This document shows positions 6,789 through 14,319 of a stretch of 29,631 bases of DNA, one piece after another; the first letter of the stretch is position 1; each line of letters opens with the position of its first letter. Made by a program: the position numbers and the translations under genes. Source of the stretch: JBBQRS01 sp038214535 (GTDB lineage: Bacteria > Chloroflexota > Anaerolineae > CG2-30-64-16); the NCBI GenBank assembly GCA_038214535.1, contig JBBQRS010000059.1:1-29631 (forward strand), written 5' to 3'. The notes under the pieces are model-generated. The model saw only the letters and a list, made by a program, of their open reading frames with translations. It did no database searches and was not told where the DNA came from.

Positions 6789-8135
6789 ATGGCAGATTTG
6801 CAACGCGTGCAGGTGAGCGACAACCGGCGCTTCCTGGTGACCGAGGATGGCGCGCCATTTTTCTGGCTGGGCGATACAGCGTGGGAGTTGTTCCACCGGC
6901 TGAACCGGGAGGAGGCGCGCCTCTACTTCGCGGATCGGGCGGCTAAACGGTTCACCGTGATTCAGGCGGTGATCCTGGCGGAGTTGGCCGGGCTGACCGA
7001 TCCTAATGCGTATGGCGATCTGCCGCTGGCCGACGGCGACCCCGCGCGCCCGGTGGAGGCCTATTTCCGGCTGGTGGATGAGTACGTGCAGTTGGCCGCG
7101 GCGTATGGCCTCTATGTGGGGTTGTTGCCGACGTGGGGTGATAAGATGTATCCCGCGTCGGCGAAGAACTCTGAAGCGATTCTGGATGCCCCGCGGGCGC
7201 GGGCCTACGGGCAATGGCTGGGGGAACGCTATCGGGATCAGACGAACATCCTCTGGGTGATCGGCGGCGACCGTCCAGCCGTGCATGAGGATGTGGACGA
7301 TCGCCCGATATGGCGCGCGCTGGCCGAAGGGATTGACGCCGCGACGGATGGCGTCGCGCTGATGACCTATCACCCCAGCGGCGGGCACAGCAGTTCGGAA
7401 TGGCTGCAAGCTGAGGACTGGCTGGACATCCACATGATGCAATCGGGGCACGGGGCGGGACGTGATGTGCCTGTGTGGGAGGCGATCACGGCGGACTATC
7501 ACCTGACGCTGGTGCGCCCGGTGCTGGATGGGGAACCCAACTACGAAGATCACCCGGCGAAGCCGTGGCCGGCCTGGGACCCGCAGAACGGATTCTATCG
7601 GGATTATGATGTTCGCAAACAGGTGTATCGCTCGGTGTTTGCGGGCGGGTGCGGCGTGACCTACGGGCATCACGACATCTGGCAGATGTATGGGCCGGGA
7701 AAGAAGTTGCAGAATCAGCCGCCGGGTTATGAGGAGTATTACTGGTTCGAGGCGCTGAGCCGGCCGGGCGCGAGCCAGGTGCGCCGGCTGCGCGCGCTGA
7801 TGCTCTCGCGGCCTTACCTGACCCGGGTACCGGATCAGAGTTTGCTGGCCTCTGATCCCGGTGAGGGCGGCGCGCACGTGCGGGCGACGCGCGATAGTGA
7901 GGGCAGCTACGCGTTCGTCTATCTGCCTCTGCCGTTGCCGGTGACCGTGACGCTGGAGCCGTTGAGTGGCGAGCGGGTGGTCGCGTGGTGGTATGATCCG
8001 GTGGCGGGCGCGGCGACGCGCATCGGGGACTTCGCCAGGCAGGGCGCGCTCACCTTCACGCCGCCGGGTCACCGTCCGGACTGGGTGTTGGTGCTCGACG
8101 ATGCGGCGCGGGGGTTTGGGCCGCCCGGCGCGTAA
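6789..8135 (+). CDS. DUF4038 / GH140-type glycoside hydrolase with C-terminal collagen-binding-like domain
   Basis: 448 residues. The N-terminal part has the DUF4038 signature: FLVTEDGAPFFWLGDTAWELFHRL followed by a TIM barrel with YGLYVGLLPTWGDK, NILWVIGGDRP and, near residues 246-252, LDGEPNYE, whose Glu249 is a likely catalytic residue. The C-terminal ~90 residues (YAFVYLPLPLPVTVTLEPL...VAWWYDPVAGA) match the collagen-binding-like beta domain usually found with DUF4038. GH140 members that have been studied are apiosidases acting on rhamnogalacturonan-II side chains, but most are uncharacterised. No signal peptide is present, so it may act on imported oligosaccharides or glycosides. GAAAGGA precedes the ATG. 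Cotranscription with the reductase suggests release of a sugar and then reduction of an aldehyde; that link is inference. Confidence 0.82.
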   Translation: MADLQRVQVSDNRRFLVTEDGAPFFWLGDTAWELFHRLNREEARLYFADRAAKRFTVIQAVILAELAGLTDPNAYGDLPLADGDPARPVEAYFRLVDEYVQLAAAYGLYVGLLPTWGDKMYPASAKNSEAILDAPRARAYGQWLGERYRDQTNILWVIGGDRPAVHEDVDDRPIWRALAEGIDAATDGVALMTYHPSGGHSSSEWLQAEDWLDIHMMQSGHGAGRDVPVWEAITADYHLTLVRPVLDGEPNYEDHPAKPWPAWDPQNGFYRDYDVRKQVYRSVFAGGCGVTYGHHDIWQMYGPGKKLQNQPPGYEEYYWFEALSRPGASQVRRLRALMLSRPYLTRVPDQSLLASDPGEGGAHVRATRDSEGSYAFVYLPLPLPVTVTLEPLSGERVVAWWYDPVAGAATRIGDFARQGALTFTPPGHRPDWVLVLDDAARGFGPPGA

Positions 8136-8163
8136 CCTCGCACGGTTGTGAGGTTGGGGTCTG

Positions 8164-8232
8164 TGTCATGCTGAACGGAGTGAAGCATCTCGGCAACGTA
8201 ACCGGAGATGCTTCACTCCGTTCAGCATGACA
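8164..8232. repeat. Perfect 28-base palindromic repeat (REP/MITE-like)
   Basis: The arms 8164-8191 and 8205-8232 are perfect inverted copies (outer end TGTCATGCTGAACGGAG) separated by 13 bases. Such GTCATGCTGA-type palindromes recur in intergenic DNA of many environmental bacteria. No U-run follows, so it is not a standard terminator, though it may stabilise the 3' end of the GH140 transcript that stops at 8135. Confidence 0.8.
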
Positions 8233-8252
8233 GTGCATCACCACGTATCTAT

Positions 8253-8316
8253 CCTTCGTAGTGACGGCTTCAGCCGTTGGGGAGCATAAAAACGGCTAAA
8301 GCCTTCACTACAAAGG
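8253..8316. repeat. Dispersed palindromic repeat, copy A
   Basis: Arms 8253-8278 and 8291-8316 (26 bases each, three mismatches) surround a 12-base centre. The core GTAGTGACGGCTTCAGCCG is shared with copies B (8346-8408) and C (16198-16265). The flank GTATCTATCC before the arm is also shared with copy B: bases 8245-8276 equal bases 8338-8369. Confidence 0.8.
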
Positions 8317-8345
8317 GGCGGCGCACAGTTTTCCTAAGTATCTAT

Positions 8346-8408
8346 CCTTCGTAGTGACGGCTTCAGCCGGTGGGGGCTGTACAACCGCTGAAGCCGTCAC
8401 TACGAAGG
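8346..8408. repeat. Dispersed palindromic repeat, copy B
   Basis: Arms 8346-8371 and 8383-8408 (26 bases, mismatched only at the inner end) with an 11-base centre. It lies just upstream of the AAAGGAGG site of the DUF2723 gene, and one of its codons (a GTG at 8354) creates a false N-terminal extension of that gene. Confidence 0.8.
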
Positions 8409-8434
8409 GCAAGAGTTGTGTAAAGGAGGTGGGA

Positions 8435-10036
8435 GTGCAGGTAAAGTCGAGAGAGCACGCGGTTACGTTTGATCGCTGGGATTGGGTCCTGGCGGGGGGC
8501 GTGTTTGTGGCGGGGTTGGCCCTGTACATCAGGACGCTCGCGCCGAGCGTGCTGCTGGGGGATAGCGCCGAGTTCCAGACGCTGGCCTATACCCTGGGGA
8601 TGGCGCACAACACGGGTTACGCCGTCTACTTGCTGCTGGGCAAGGTGTTGACTTTATTGCCGATCGGGGAGGTGGCCTGGCGGGTGAACCTGCTGTCGGC
8701 CAGCGCGGCGGCCGTGACGTTGGCCGAGGTGTATCTGGTTGCGCGCCTTGTGAGCGGGCGGCGCGCCTATGGGGTCGTGGCGGCGCTGGCGCTGGGCGTC
8801 AACTATCTGTTTTGGTGGCAAGCCATCATTGCGGAGGTCTACACACCGGCGGCGGCGTTCGCGATGGGGGTGCTGCTGCTGGTGATCTTGTGGGATCGGA
8901 CGCGCCGCGGTGGGTTGCTCATCGCGGCCGGGGTGGTCGGCGGGCTGGCGTTCGGCGTCCACGCGCTGGTCGGCTTGATTGCGCCGGCCATCGTGATCTA
9001 CTTGCTGGCGGCAAAGGCAAACCGGCGGGATTGGTTGCGCGCGGCGGGCGGGGCGATCACGGGGCTGCTGGGCGCGGCGGCGGCATATCTGCTCATAGAC
9101 TCGCGCAATTCTCAGGCCAGCATCATTCACACGTTTCGCGCCCACGCGAACGCTTTTGGGTTGGAGCGCGCGGATTTTGATTCTGCGCTGACGCGGATCT
9201 CGTTCATCATCACAGCGCGGCAATGGAGCGACCAGATCCTCAACAGCTCACCGGCGCGCATGGTGGAGGGTGCAACGCAGTACCTGGGCGCGACCCTGGA
9301 GACCTTCAGCCTCCTTGTGGCAGGGCTGATGCTGGTGGGCGTACTCTATTTGCTGATTCGACGGCCACGACGTGAGGGCGTGTTGTTGCTGCTGGCGTGG
9401 CTGGGCATGTTCCTCTATCTGACGAATTATCACGTCGGGGATATTCAGGTGTTCTACGTGCCGAACTATGCGATTTTGAGCGTGTTTCTCGCGGCCGGTC
9501 TGGCGGGTATCGAGGACGTGATTCGGTCTGCGGTCGAGCGATTGACGCCGCGACCGGATGGCGGACGTTGGATCCTTGTGCTGGCGCAAGGCGGCCTTGT
9601 GCTGATGGTGCTTCTCTCGCTGGGGTCGCAACGCGAAAATCTGATTACGTCGGTGCAGCGTGGGCGCATCACATTTTTGAAGCAGCAGGACGCCGGGTGG
9701 CCCTACCCGGTGAACGATCCGTATGCGCCGCGCTTGCGCGCGCGCCGGCTGGCCTCGATGATCGAGGCGCCGGATGCGCTGGTGCTGTTGCCGTGGGATC
9801 GGCTTTATCCGTTCTGCTACGTGGCGCACGTCGAGGAGGGCAAGACGGGAACGACTTGCGTCGAAATCATGCCGTATGGGACGCACGGCGTGACCCGGTC
9901 GCTGCGTGAGGCGCTGCAAGAAGCACTGGACGTGCGCCCCGTCTACCTGGGGAACGAGTTGGGCGAACTTCGTGGCGAGTTCAGCTTCCGGCGCGTCCCC
10001 GGCCCGGAGGAGCTGTACCGGTTAGAACGGCGCTAA
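8435..10036 (+). CDS. DUF2723 multi-spanning membrane protein (glycosyltransferase-like)
   Basis: 533 residues beginning at GTG 8435, chosen because AAAGGAGG (8422-8429) ends 5 bases before it and because any earlier start would be translated from a palindromic repeat. The N-terminal half has the DUF2723 pattern: ALYIRTLAPSVLLGDSAEFQTLAYTLGMAHNTGYAVYLLLGK, with the acidic GDSAEF loop typical of GT-C membrane glycosyltransferases, then NYLFWWQAIIAEVYTPAAAF. About ten hydrophobic segments run through residue ~400; the last ~130 residues form a soluble, probably extracytoplasmic domain. Relatives include the eukaryotic TMEM260 protein O-mannosyltransferases, so a role in transferring sugar from a lipid carrier to protein is a reasonable inference. 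No donor or acceptor can be named. It stands alone, 121 bases before the partner-switching module. Confidence 0.8.
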   Translation: MQVKSREHAVTFDRWDWVLAGGVFVAGLALYIRTLAPSVLLGDSAEFQTLAYTLGMAHNTGYAVYLLLGKVLTLLPIGEVAWRVNLLSASAAAVTLAEVYLVARLVSGRRAYGVVAALALGVNYLFWWQAIIAEVYTPAAAFAMGVLLLVILWDRTRRGGLLIAAGVVGGLAFGVHALVGLIAPAIVIYLLAAKANRRDWLRAAGGAITGLLGAAAAYLLIDSRNSQASIIHTFRAHANAFGLERADFDSALTRISFIITARQWSDQILNSSPARMVEGATQYLGATLETFSLLVAGLMLVGVLYLLIRRPRREGVLLLLAWLGMFLYLTNYHVGDIQVFYVPNYAILSVFLAAGLAGIEDVIRSAVERLTPRPDGGRWILVLAQGGLVLMVLLSLGSQRENLITSVQRGRITFLKQQDAGWPYPVNDPYAPRLRARRLASMIEAPDALVLLPWDRLYPFCYVAHVEEGKTGTTCVEIMPYGTHGVTRSLREALQEALDVRPVYLGNELGELRGEFSFRRVPGPEELYRLERR

Positions 10037-10050
10037 ACATGCGCGGTCAT

Positions 10051-10079
10051 TTGTGCGAAACTTGCAAGCGATTTATACT
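10051..10079 (+). promoter_or_regulatory. Candidate promoter for the partner-switching module
   Basis: TTGTGC (10051-10056) and TATACT (10074-10079) are separated by 17 bases. The -10 is good and the -35 only half matches. It is placed about 80 bases before the ATG at 10158, in the only gap ahead of the three-gene module. Confidence 0.4.
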
Positions 10080-10157
10080 TTGAATCTATCCGATCGTACC
10101 TTGACCGGCGCGATGCGCAGTTTTCGGATCTTATTACCATTCAGGGGAGAGACAACG

Positions 10158-10655
10158 ATGGCTGATGTGGAACGGAGTTTGACGGCGGAGGATCTGGCGC
10201 TGCTGGGCAGGGCGATGGTGTTGGCGGGCGGAACGGTCGCGGTTGCGCGTTTCAGCGGCGCGCTCGGCACGTTTCGGGAGTTTGAGACGATCATCGCGGA
10301 GGTGGAAGCCTTGCAACGTGAACACTCGAATAATTCGGTGTTGCAAGGCCTGCCGATGGATGCGATGCGCGAGGAGGCGCTGGCGTTGGGCCGGGATTAT
10401 GATGCGGATTTGGTTCAGTCGGCCTACCAGGATTTCAAGATGGCGGCGCTGAACCGGTTGAGCCAGGCCAATGAAGTGCTGATGCAGAAGGCGACGCCGG
10501 AGCAGGCAGAGGTCTATCGGCAAGGGGTGTTGCGTGTTTGCGAACGCGTGGCCCGGGCGCGCAGCGAGGGCGGCTTCCTGGGGTTCGGCGCGACGCCGGT
10601 GGATTATCGCGAGGCGGCCGCAATTGAAGAAATCGGCAGGGTATTGGGTGGGTGA
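10158..10655 (+). CDS. Conserved hypothetical protein linked to a partner-switching module
   Basis: A 165-residue soluble protein, largely helical, with no recognised domain. It starts at the ATG at 10158, preceded by AGGGGAGAG; the open frame extends upstream but without a ribosome site. Visible features are a small hydrophobic patch near the start (AMVLAGGTVAVARFSG), an acidic helical middle, and a C-terminal VARARSEGGFLGFGATPVDYREAAAIEEI, where the EGGFLGFG motif recalls other uncharacterised bacterial proteins. It overlaps the RsbW-like gene by 8 bases, so the two are translated together and a stoichiometric relation is likely. It could be a sensor, a partner protein or a regulatory target of the switch; the function is unknown. 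Confidence 0.7.
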   Translation: MADVERSLTAEDLALLGRAMVLAGGTVAVARFSGALGTFREFETIIAEVEALQREHSNNSVLQGLPMDAMREEALALGRDYDADLVQSAYQDFKMAALNRLSQANEVLMQKATPEQAEVYRQGVLRVCERVARARSEGGFLGFGATPVDYREAAAIEEIGRVLGG

Positions 10656-11103
10656 GCCTGGCGAACCCGATGAACGGAAATTGGCGCGTATCTTCCAGGC
10701 TGAGTTAGGGCAATTGGAAGCCATGCGCGGGTTTGTCGAGCTTGTGGCGGCGGAGTTGGGAGCGTCGGAAACGGCCGCGCATGACGCGGCGCTCGCAACC
10801 GATGAGGCGACTTGCAATCTGATCGAGCATGGCTATCGGCGCGAGGGCGGGCCGATCGAAATCTGCGTGGAACGCGTTGGCGGCGATCTGCTGATCCGCA
10901 TTCGTGACCGCGCGCCGAGGTTTGATCCGACGGTTTATCCTGCGCCCGACTTGACCGTGCCGCTGGAGCAACGCAAGCCGGGCGGCTTCGGCATCTACTT
11001 GATGAAGCAGGTGATGGATGAGGTGGTATACCGACCGATGCCAGACGGTCGAAATGAGTTGTTGCTGGTGCGCCGATCCGCTTTCACCAGCGAAGGCGCA
11101 TGA
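10648..11103 (+). CDS. RsbW/SpoIIAB-like anti-sigma serine kinase (HATPase_c_2)
   Basis: 151 residues from the GTG at 10648 (GGCAGG about 7 bases upstream), overlapping the previous gene by 8 bases. All three GHKL ATP-binding boxes can be read: the N box in DEATCNLIEHGY, the G1 box in IRDRAPRFDP (with Ala where Gly is usual), and the G2 box in KPGGFGIYLMKQVMDEVVY. Kinases of this type bind a sigma factor or another partner and phosphorylate a STAS-domain antagonist on Ser/Thr; the antagonist is encoded 26 bases downstream. No sigma factor gene lies in the window, so the target is unknown and may not be a sigma factor. Confidence 0.82.
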   Translation: MGEPGEPDERKLARIFQAELGQLEAMRGFVELVAAELGASETAAHDAALATDEATCNLIEHGYRREGGPIEICVERVGGDLLIRIRDRAPRFDPTVYPAPDLTVPLEQRKPGGFGIYLMKQVMDEVVYRPMPDGRNELLLVRRSAFTSEGA

Positions 11104-11129
11104 ATCGCGGGATGGTGTGAGGAGCGTGG

Positions 11130-11543
11130 ATGATGGAAATTGTGGTATCGCAACGGCAGGGCCGGGCGCCCATTACGGTGTTACAGCCATCTGAGCGTGT
11201 GGACGGATCGAACCATACGGAGTTGATTGCCAGGGCCCAGGAGGAATACACTGCCGGGGCGCGCGATTTTCTTCTCGATCTTGGCGAGGTGACGTATATG
11301 AGCAGCGCCGGGCTGATTGCGTTGCACGTGATCGCGCTGCTCACGCTGCACGGGATTGTGCCGGGGGAAGAATCGGGCTGGGAAGCATTCAGGGCGCTCG
11401 GGCGTGATGTGAAGGGCGGCTATCAACCCCATCTTAAGTTGCTCAACCCCCAACCGAAAGTCGAGAAGGTGCTCAGCGTGTCGGGCATGGATCAGTATTT
11501 GCAGGTCTTCACAGATTTACAGGCGGCGCTGGACGCGTTCTAG
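11130..11543 (+). CDS. STAS-domain anti-sigma factor antagonist (RsbV/SpoIIAA-like), long form
   Basis: 137 residues. The strand LLDLGEVTYMSSAGLIAL corresponds to the phosphorylation loop of SpoIIAA (M-D-S-S-G-L); by eye the phosphoacceptor would be S59, with the usual preceding Asp replaced by S58. The end of the domain is LKLLNPQPKVEKVLSVSGMDQYLQVF, a standard STAS C-terminus. Between them lies an insertion of some 20 residues (GIVPGEESGWEAFRALGRD), absent from Bacillus RsbV and likely to form an extra helix on the binding face. GAGGAG precedes ATG 11130. As the last gene of the module it would be the substrate of the RsbW-like kinase. Its stop overlaps the stop of the convergent oxidoreductase. 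Confidence 0.82.
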   Translation: MMEIVVSQRQGRAPITVLQPSERVDGSNHTELIARAQEEYTAGARDFLLDLGEVTYMSSAGLIALHVIALLTLHGIVPGEESGWEAFRALGRDVKGGYQPHLKLLNPQPKVEKVLSVSGMDQYLQVFTDLQAALDAF

Positions 11544-13072
11544 GCGTTGCTTCCGGCGATAAATGGGCGGCCTTCGGCGCGGCAGACCTCTTTGATGACG
11601 TCGCGACCGGAGGCCGCCGACATTTGCACGTTGCCGCCGGGCTCGACCCACTGGCCGATCATGTAGAAATTACCCAGATTCGGCAGGGTCTTGCTCATGC
11701 CCAGGCCCGTCATCGTGAGCATCTTGCGCATGGACATGGCCCATCCGGCGAACGCGCCCCGCCAGTTGCCGGTATAGCGTTCATAGGTGATGGGCGTCGC
11801 CACGTCCACCGTCTCGACCCTGGCGCGCAGGCCGGGGTAACGCACATCGAGCGCGCCGATGATCTGGTCCGCAACGCGGTCTTTGGCCGCGTCGTAGGCG
11901 GCATGATCCGCTCGCAGGCCCTTCCAGAACGCATAATCGGCTTCGCACCACACGCTGAGCACCGTCTTCCCAGGCGGCGCCAGGGTCGGGTCGAACGCAT
12001 AGTGTTTGAGGACCAACCGGTCATGCAGGATGCCCGCCAGGTTGAGGGGGCGGCGTAAGGGGAAATTGAGCATCGGCGGCGCGTCCGCGAAGTCTTGCGC
12101 CACGCCTAACGCCACCTGAAGCAGCGATTTGGAGGGCTGCATCTCCTGATAGCGGCTGCGGGTCGCCTCGTCCGTGTAGCGGGCGTCCAGGAGATCGAAG
12201 AGCGTGCTGTGACCGTCGCAGGCGGAAATGACGATGTCGCCGTAATGCTGGCGGCCGTCGGCCAACTCGACGCCGATGGCGCGGCCGGGTCTGCCGTCGT
12301 TGGGGCTGTGCTCGACGAGGATGCGGCGCACGCGCGACTTGTAATGGATCTGGCCGCCCGCCGCTGCATAGCGCGCGGCCAGAGTTTCGGCCAGCGCCAG
12401 CGAGCCGCCGATCGGATAGCCGGATTCGCGGTCGTTCATCTCGGCCAGCGTCGCCAGGGCGAACATGGCGGGGAAATCGGGCGGGGTGAGCGGAAAGAAC
12501 GCGGGCAGCGCGGCGCGTAACAAGGGGTCATGGAAGCGTTGGGCGAATTCGTGCAGGGGCACCGTGATCCACTGCAACGCAGGGATTGCGACCGGCAGCA
12601 TCTGCCCGCCTAACTGCGCCCATTCGAGAAGGTCGGCGGGCGTCAGATCCAGCGGCAAGGCCATGCGGGTGAACTGGCGGATGGCCCCGGTGAATTCACG
12701 GATGGGCTTTGCATCCACCGGCGAGAGCGCGAGCATGTGCGCTTCCAGGCGATCCACGTCGGCGTAGAGTTTGAAGGCGCGCCCGTGGCGATCTTCATAG
12801 CGCGAGAATTCCTCGTAGTAGTGGATCGGCGTATCGTGGAGGATGCCCAGCTCTTCCCACAACGCATGAGTGTTGGATTGCGGGCTGGTTCCGTTGAGAT
12901 AGCGGACCGCGCCGTCGAAGACGTACTCTCCGCGCCGCCAGGAGGTGCAGAGGCCGCCCGGCAGGAAGTGGAGTTCGAAGATGTGCGATTCGTAGCCGTT
13001 GCGCCGGGCATAGCAGCCTGCTGACAGACCGGCCATGCCGGCGCCGATGATGAGGATTGTTTTGGCGCGCAT
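11540..13072 (-). CDS. FAD-dependent oxidoreductase of the phytoene desaturase/CrtI-CrtO family
   Basis: 510 residues, the family's usual length. The N-terminal dinucleotide fold is ILIIGAGMAGLSAGCYARRNGY, followed by the acidic FE of IFELHFLPGGLCTSWRRGEYVFDGA, which is the typical CrtI/CrtO/amine-oxidase opening (GG-x-C/x-T-W-x-R). The C-terminal FAD-binding segment is NFYMIGQWVEPGGNVQMSAASGRDV. Family members are carotenoid desaturases, carotene isomerases, ketolases, and retinol-saturase-type enzymes; no other carotenoid gene is near, so the substrate is open. GGGAG lies 9 bases before the ATG. The stop codon overlaps that of the convergent STAS gene within the four bases CTAG (11540-11543). 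Confidence 0.82.
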   Translation of the reverse strand: MRAKTILIIGAGMAGLSAGCYARRNGYESHIFELHFLPGGLCTSWRRGEYVFDGAVRYLNGTSPQSNTHALWEELGILHDTPIHYYEEFSRYEDRHGRAFKLYADVDRLEAHMLALSPVDAKPIREFTGAIRQFTRMALPLDLTPADLLEWAQLGGQMLPVAIPALQWITVPLHEFAQRFHDPLLRAALPAFFPLTPPDFPAMFALATLAEMNDRESGYPIGGSLALAETLAARYAAAGGQIHYKSRVRRILVEHSPNDGRPGRAIGVELADGRQHYGDIVISACDGHSTLFDLLDARYTDEATRSRYQEMQPSKSLLQVALGVAQDFADAPPMLNFPLRRPLNLAGILHDRLVLKHYAFDPTLAPPGKTVLSVWCEADYAFWKGLRADHAAYDAAKDRVADQIIGALDVRYPGLRARVETVDVATPITYERYTGNWRGAFAGWAMSMRKMLTMTGLGMSKTLPNLGNFYMIGQWVEPGGNVQMSAASGRDVIKEVCRAEGRPFIAGSNA

Positions 13073-13169
13073 TGACGGTGCTCCCGCGGGATGATTTCAG
13101 AATATAATACGTCAGGGTGCGGCGCAAGTCGCGCGGGCTGCGGGGTGCATTTCAAGGTGGGGGCGAGAT

Positions 13170-13282
13170 TGTCACCCTGAGCGGGTTAACTATTCAAAGC
13201 AGGTCACGCTTGGTCTCTAGCGAAGGGTCTCGCGTCGCAAGGCGAGACCCTTCGGCCCAAAACGGCAGGCCTCAGCATGACA
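13170..13282. repeat. Composite palindromic repeat related to the 8164 element
   Basis: The inner stem CGAAGGGTCTCGC (13221-13233) pairs perfectly with 13242-13254 over an 8-base loop. The outer ends TGTCACCCTGAGCG (from 13170) and CCTCAGCATGACA (13270-13282) form a looser outer pair. The order of segments parallels the element at 8164 (TGTCATGCTGA ... AGCATCTC), with about 35 extra bases between the outer and inner parts of the left arm. It fills much of the 292-base gap between the divergent CrtI-like and YihY genes. Confidence 0.65.
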
Positions 13283-13364
13283 TTGCGGTAGTTTGCCTCG
13301 AAAATGAAATGTACCCTGGGGTGCGGACGGGCTTGACCGGTTGGGCAGGTTGGTATAGGATGGA

Positions 13365-14285
13365 ATGGAGAGGTATGGTTTTGGCGTGATAGAAAAGATC
13401 ACCGATCGGTTCAATGCGTGGTTCGCGCAGGCGGACCGGCGGTCGCACGGCGTGCTGGGCGTCCTCGGCGCGACGGCGAAGCGGCTCGGCCTGGTGGGCG
13501 CGCCGCAGGCCGCCGCGAGTCTGGCCTATTACGCGCTGTTTACCCTCTTTCCCCTCTTGATCCTGGTGGTGGCCGTCGGCACATCGTATCTGCGCAGCGA
13601 CGTGGTGTATGAGGCGGTAGCCGAGGCGCTGAACGGCGTTTTCCCCGTGGTTGGTGAGGAACTCATCCGCAATAACCTGGAAACATTGATGCAGCAACGG
13701 ACTTCGGTCGGGATATTCGGGCTGATCGCGTTGATGTGGTCGGCGTCGAGCTTCTTCGCCGTGTTGGTGCAACATATCAACCTGGCCTTCCCGACCGCGC
13801 GTCCCGGCAATCTCATCCGGAACCGCCTATTTGCCCTGCTGATTGTGCTGTTGGTCTTGCTGCTCTTCATGGCCTCGTTGATCCTGAGTGGTCTGACGAG
13901 CGTCTTGCGCAGCATCCAGATTTTTGCCTTCTTACCGTCTGAGACGATATGGAAGACGATATCGCTCCTGGCGCCGTGGGTATTGTCTTTCTTGATGTTT
14001 GCGGCGCTCTATCGCTGGGTGCCGACACAGATGGCGAGCTGGCAAGCGACCTTTGTGGGCGCGCTCCTGGCGACCGTGGCGTGGCAGTTGGCTGCGATGC
14101 TGTTCGGCTGGTTTGTGTCCAGCGGAATGCTTAACTATGAGTTATTGTACGGTTCGCTGGCGGCGCTCATGGGTTTGCTGGTCTGGATTTATCTGAGTTG
14201 CTATATCGTGTTGTTGGGGGCGCATCTTGCGGGGTCGGTGGATGTGCGGGCGCGACGGCGGGCGGCCTCGGGCGGCGAAGCCTGA
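13365..14285 (+). CDS. YihY/virulence factor BrkB family membrane protein
   Basis: 306 residues with six predicted membrane spans. The family pattern is clear: QAAASLAYYALFTLFPLLILVVAVGTSYL near the N-terminus, GIFGLIALMWSASSFFAVLVQHIN with the conserved Trp-Ser-Ala-Ser, the span WVLSFLMFAALYRWVPTQM, and a last span LLYGSLAALMGLLVWIYLSCYIVLLGAHL. The family was once called RNase BN, in error; its present role is unknown, possibly transport or lipid movement. The start is ATG 13365 with AGGATGG a few bases upstream, though GTG 13386 is also possible. The C-terminus is a short basic tail (RARRRAAS). It is convergent with the exopolysaccharide locus and shares the gap containing the terminator at 14320-14355. 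Confidence 0.82.
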   Translation: MERYGFGVIEKITDRFNAWFAQADRRSHGVLGVLGATAKRLGLVGAPQAAASLAYYALFTLFPLLILVVAVGTSYLRSDVVYEAVAEALNGVFPVVGEELIRNNLETLMQQRTSVGIFGLIALMWSASSFFAVLVQHINLAFPTARPGNLIRNRLFALLIVLLVLLLFMASLILSGLTSVLRSIQIFAFLPSETIWKTISLLAPWVLSFLMFAALYRWVPTQMASWQATFVGALLATVAWQLAAMLFGWFVSSGMLNYELLYGSLAALMGLLVWIYLSCYIVLLGAHLAGSVDVRARRRAASGGEA

Positions 14286-14319
14286 TAAGTTTCGGCCCAG
14301 CCAGTGCAGTATGAGGGCA

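Noticed and set aside
6771..8072. Minus-strand open frame (433 codons) opposite the GH140-type gene
   Set aside because: Low-complexity Arg/His/Gln-rich translation without domains; an antisense shadow of a well-recognised gene.
8164..8408. CRISPR array
   Set aside because: The repeats are palindromes of different families with unequal spacing and no unique spacers of uniform length; no cas genes are present.
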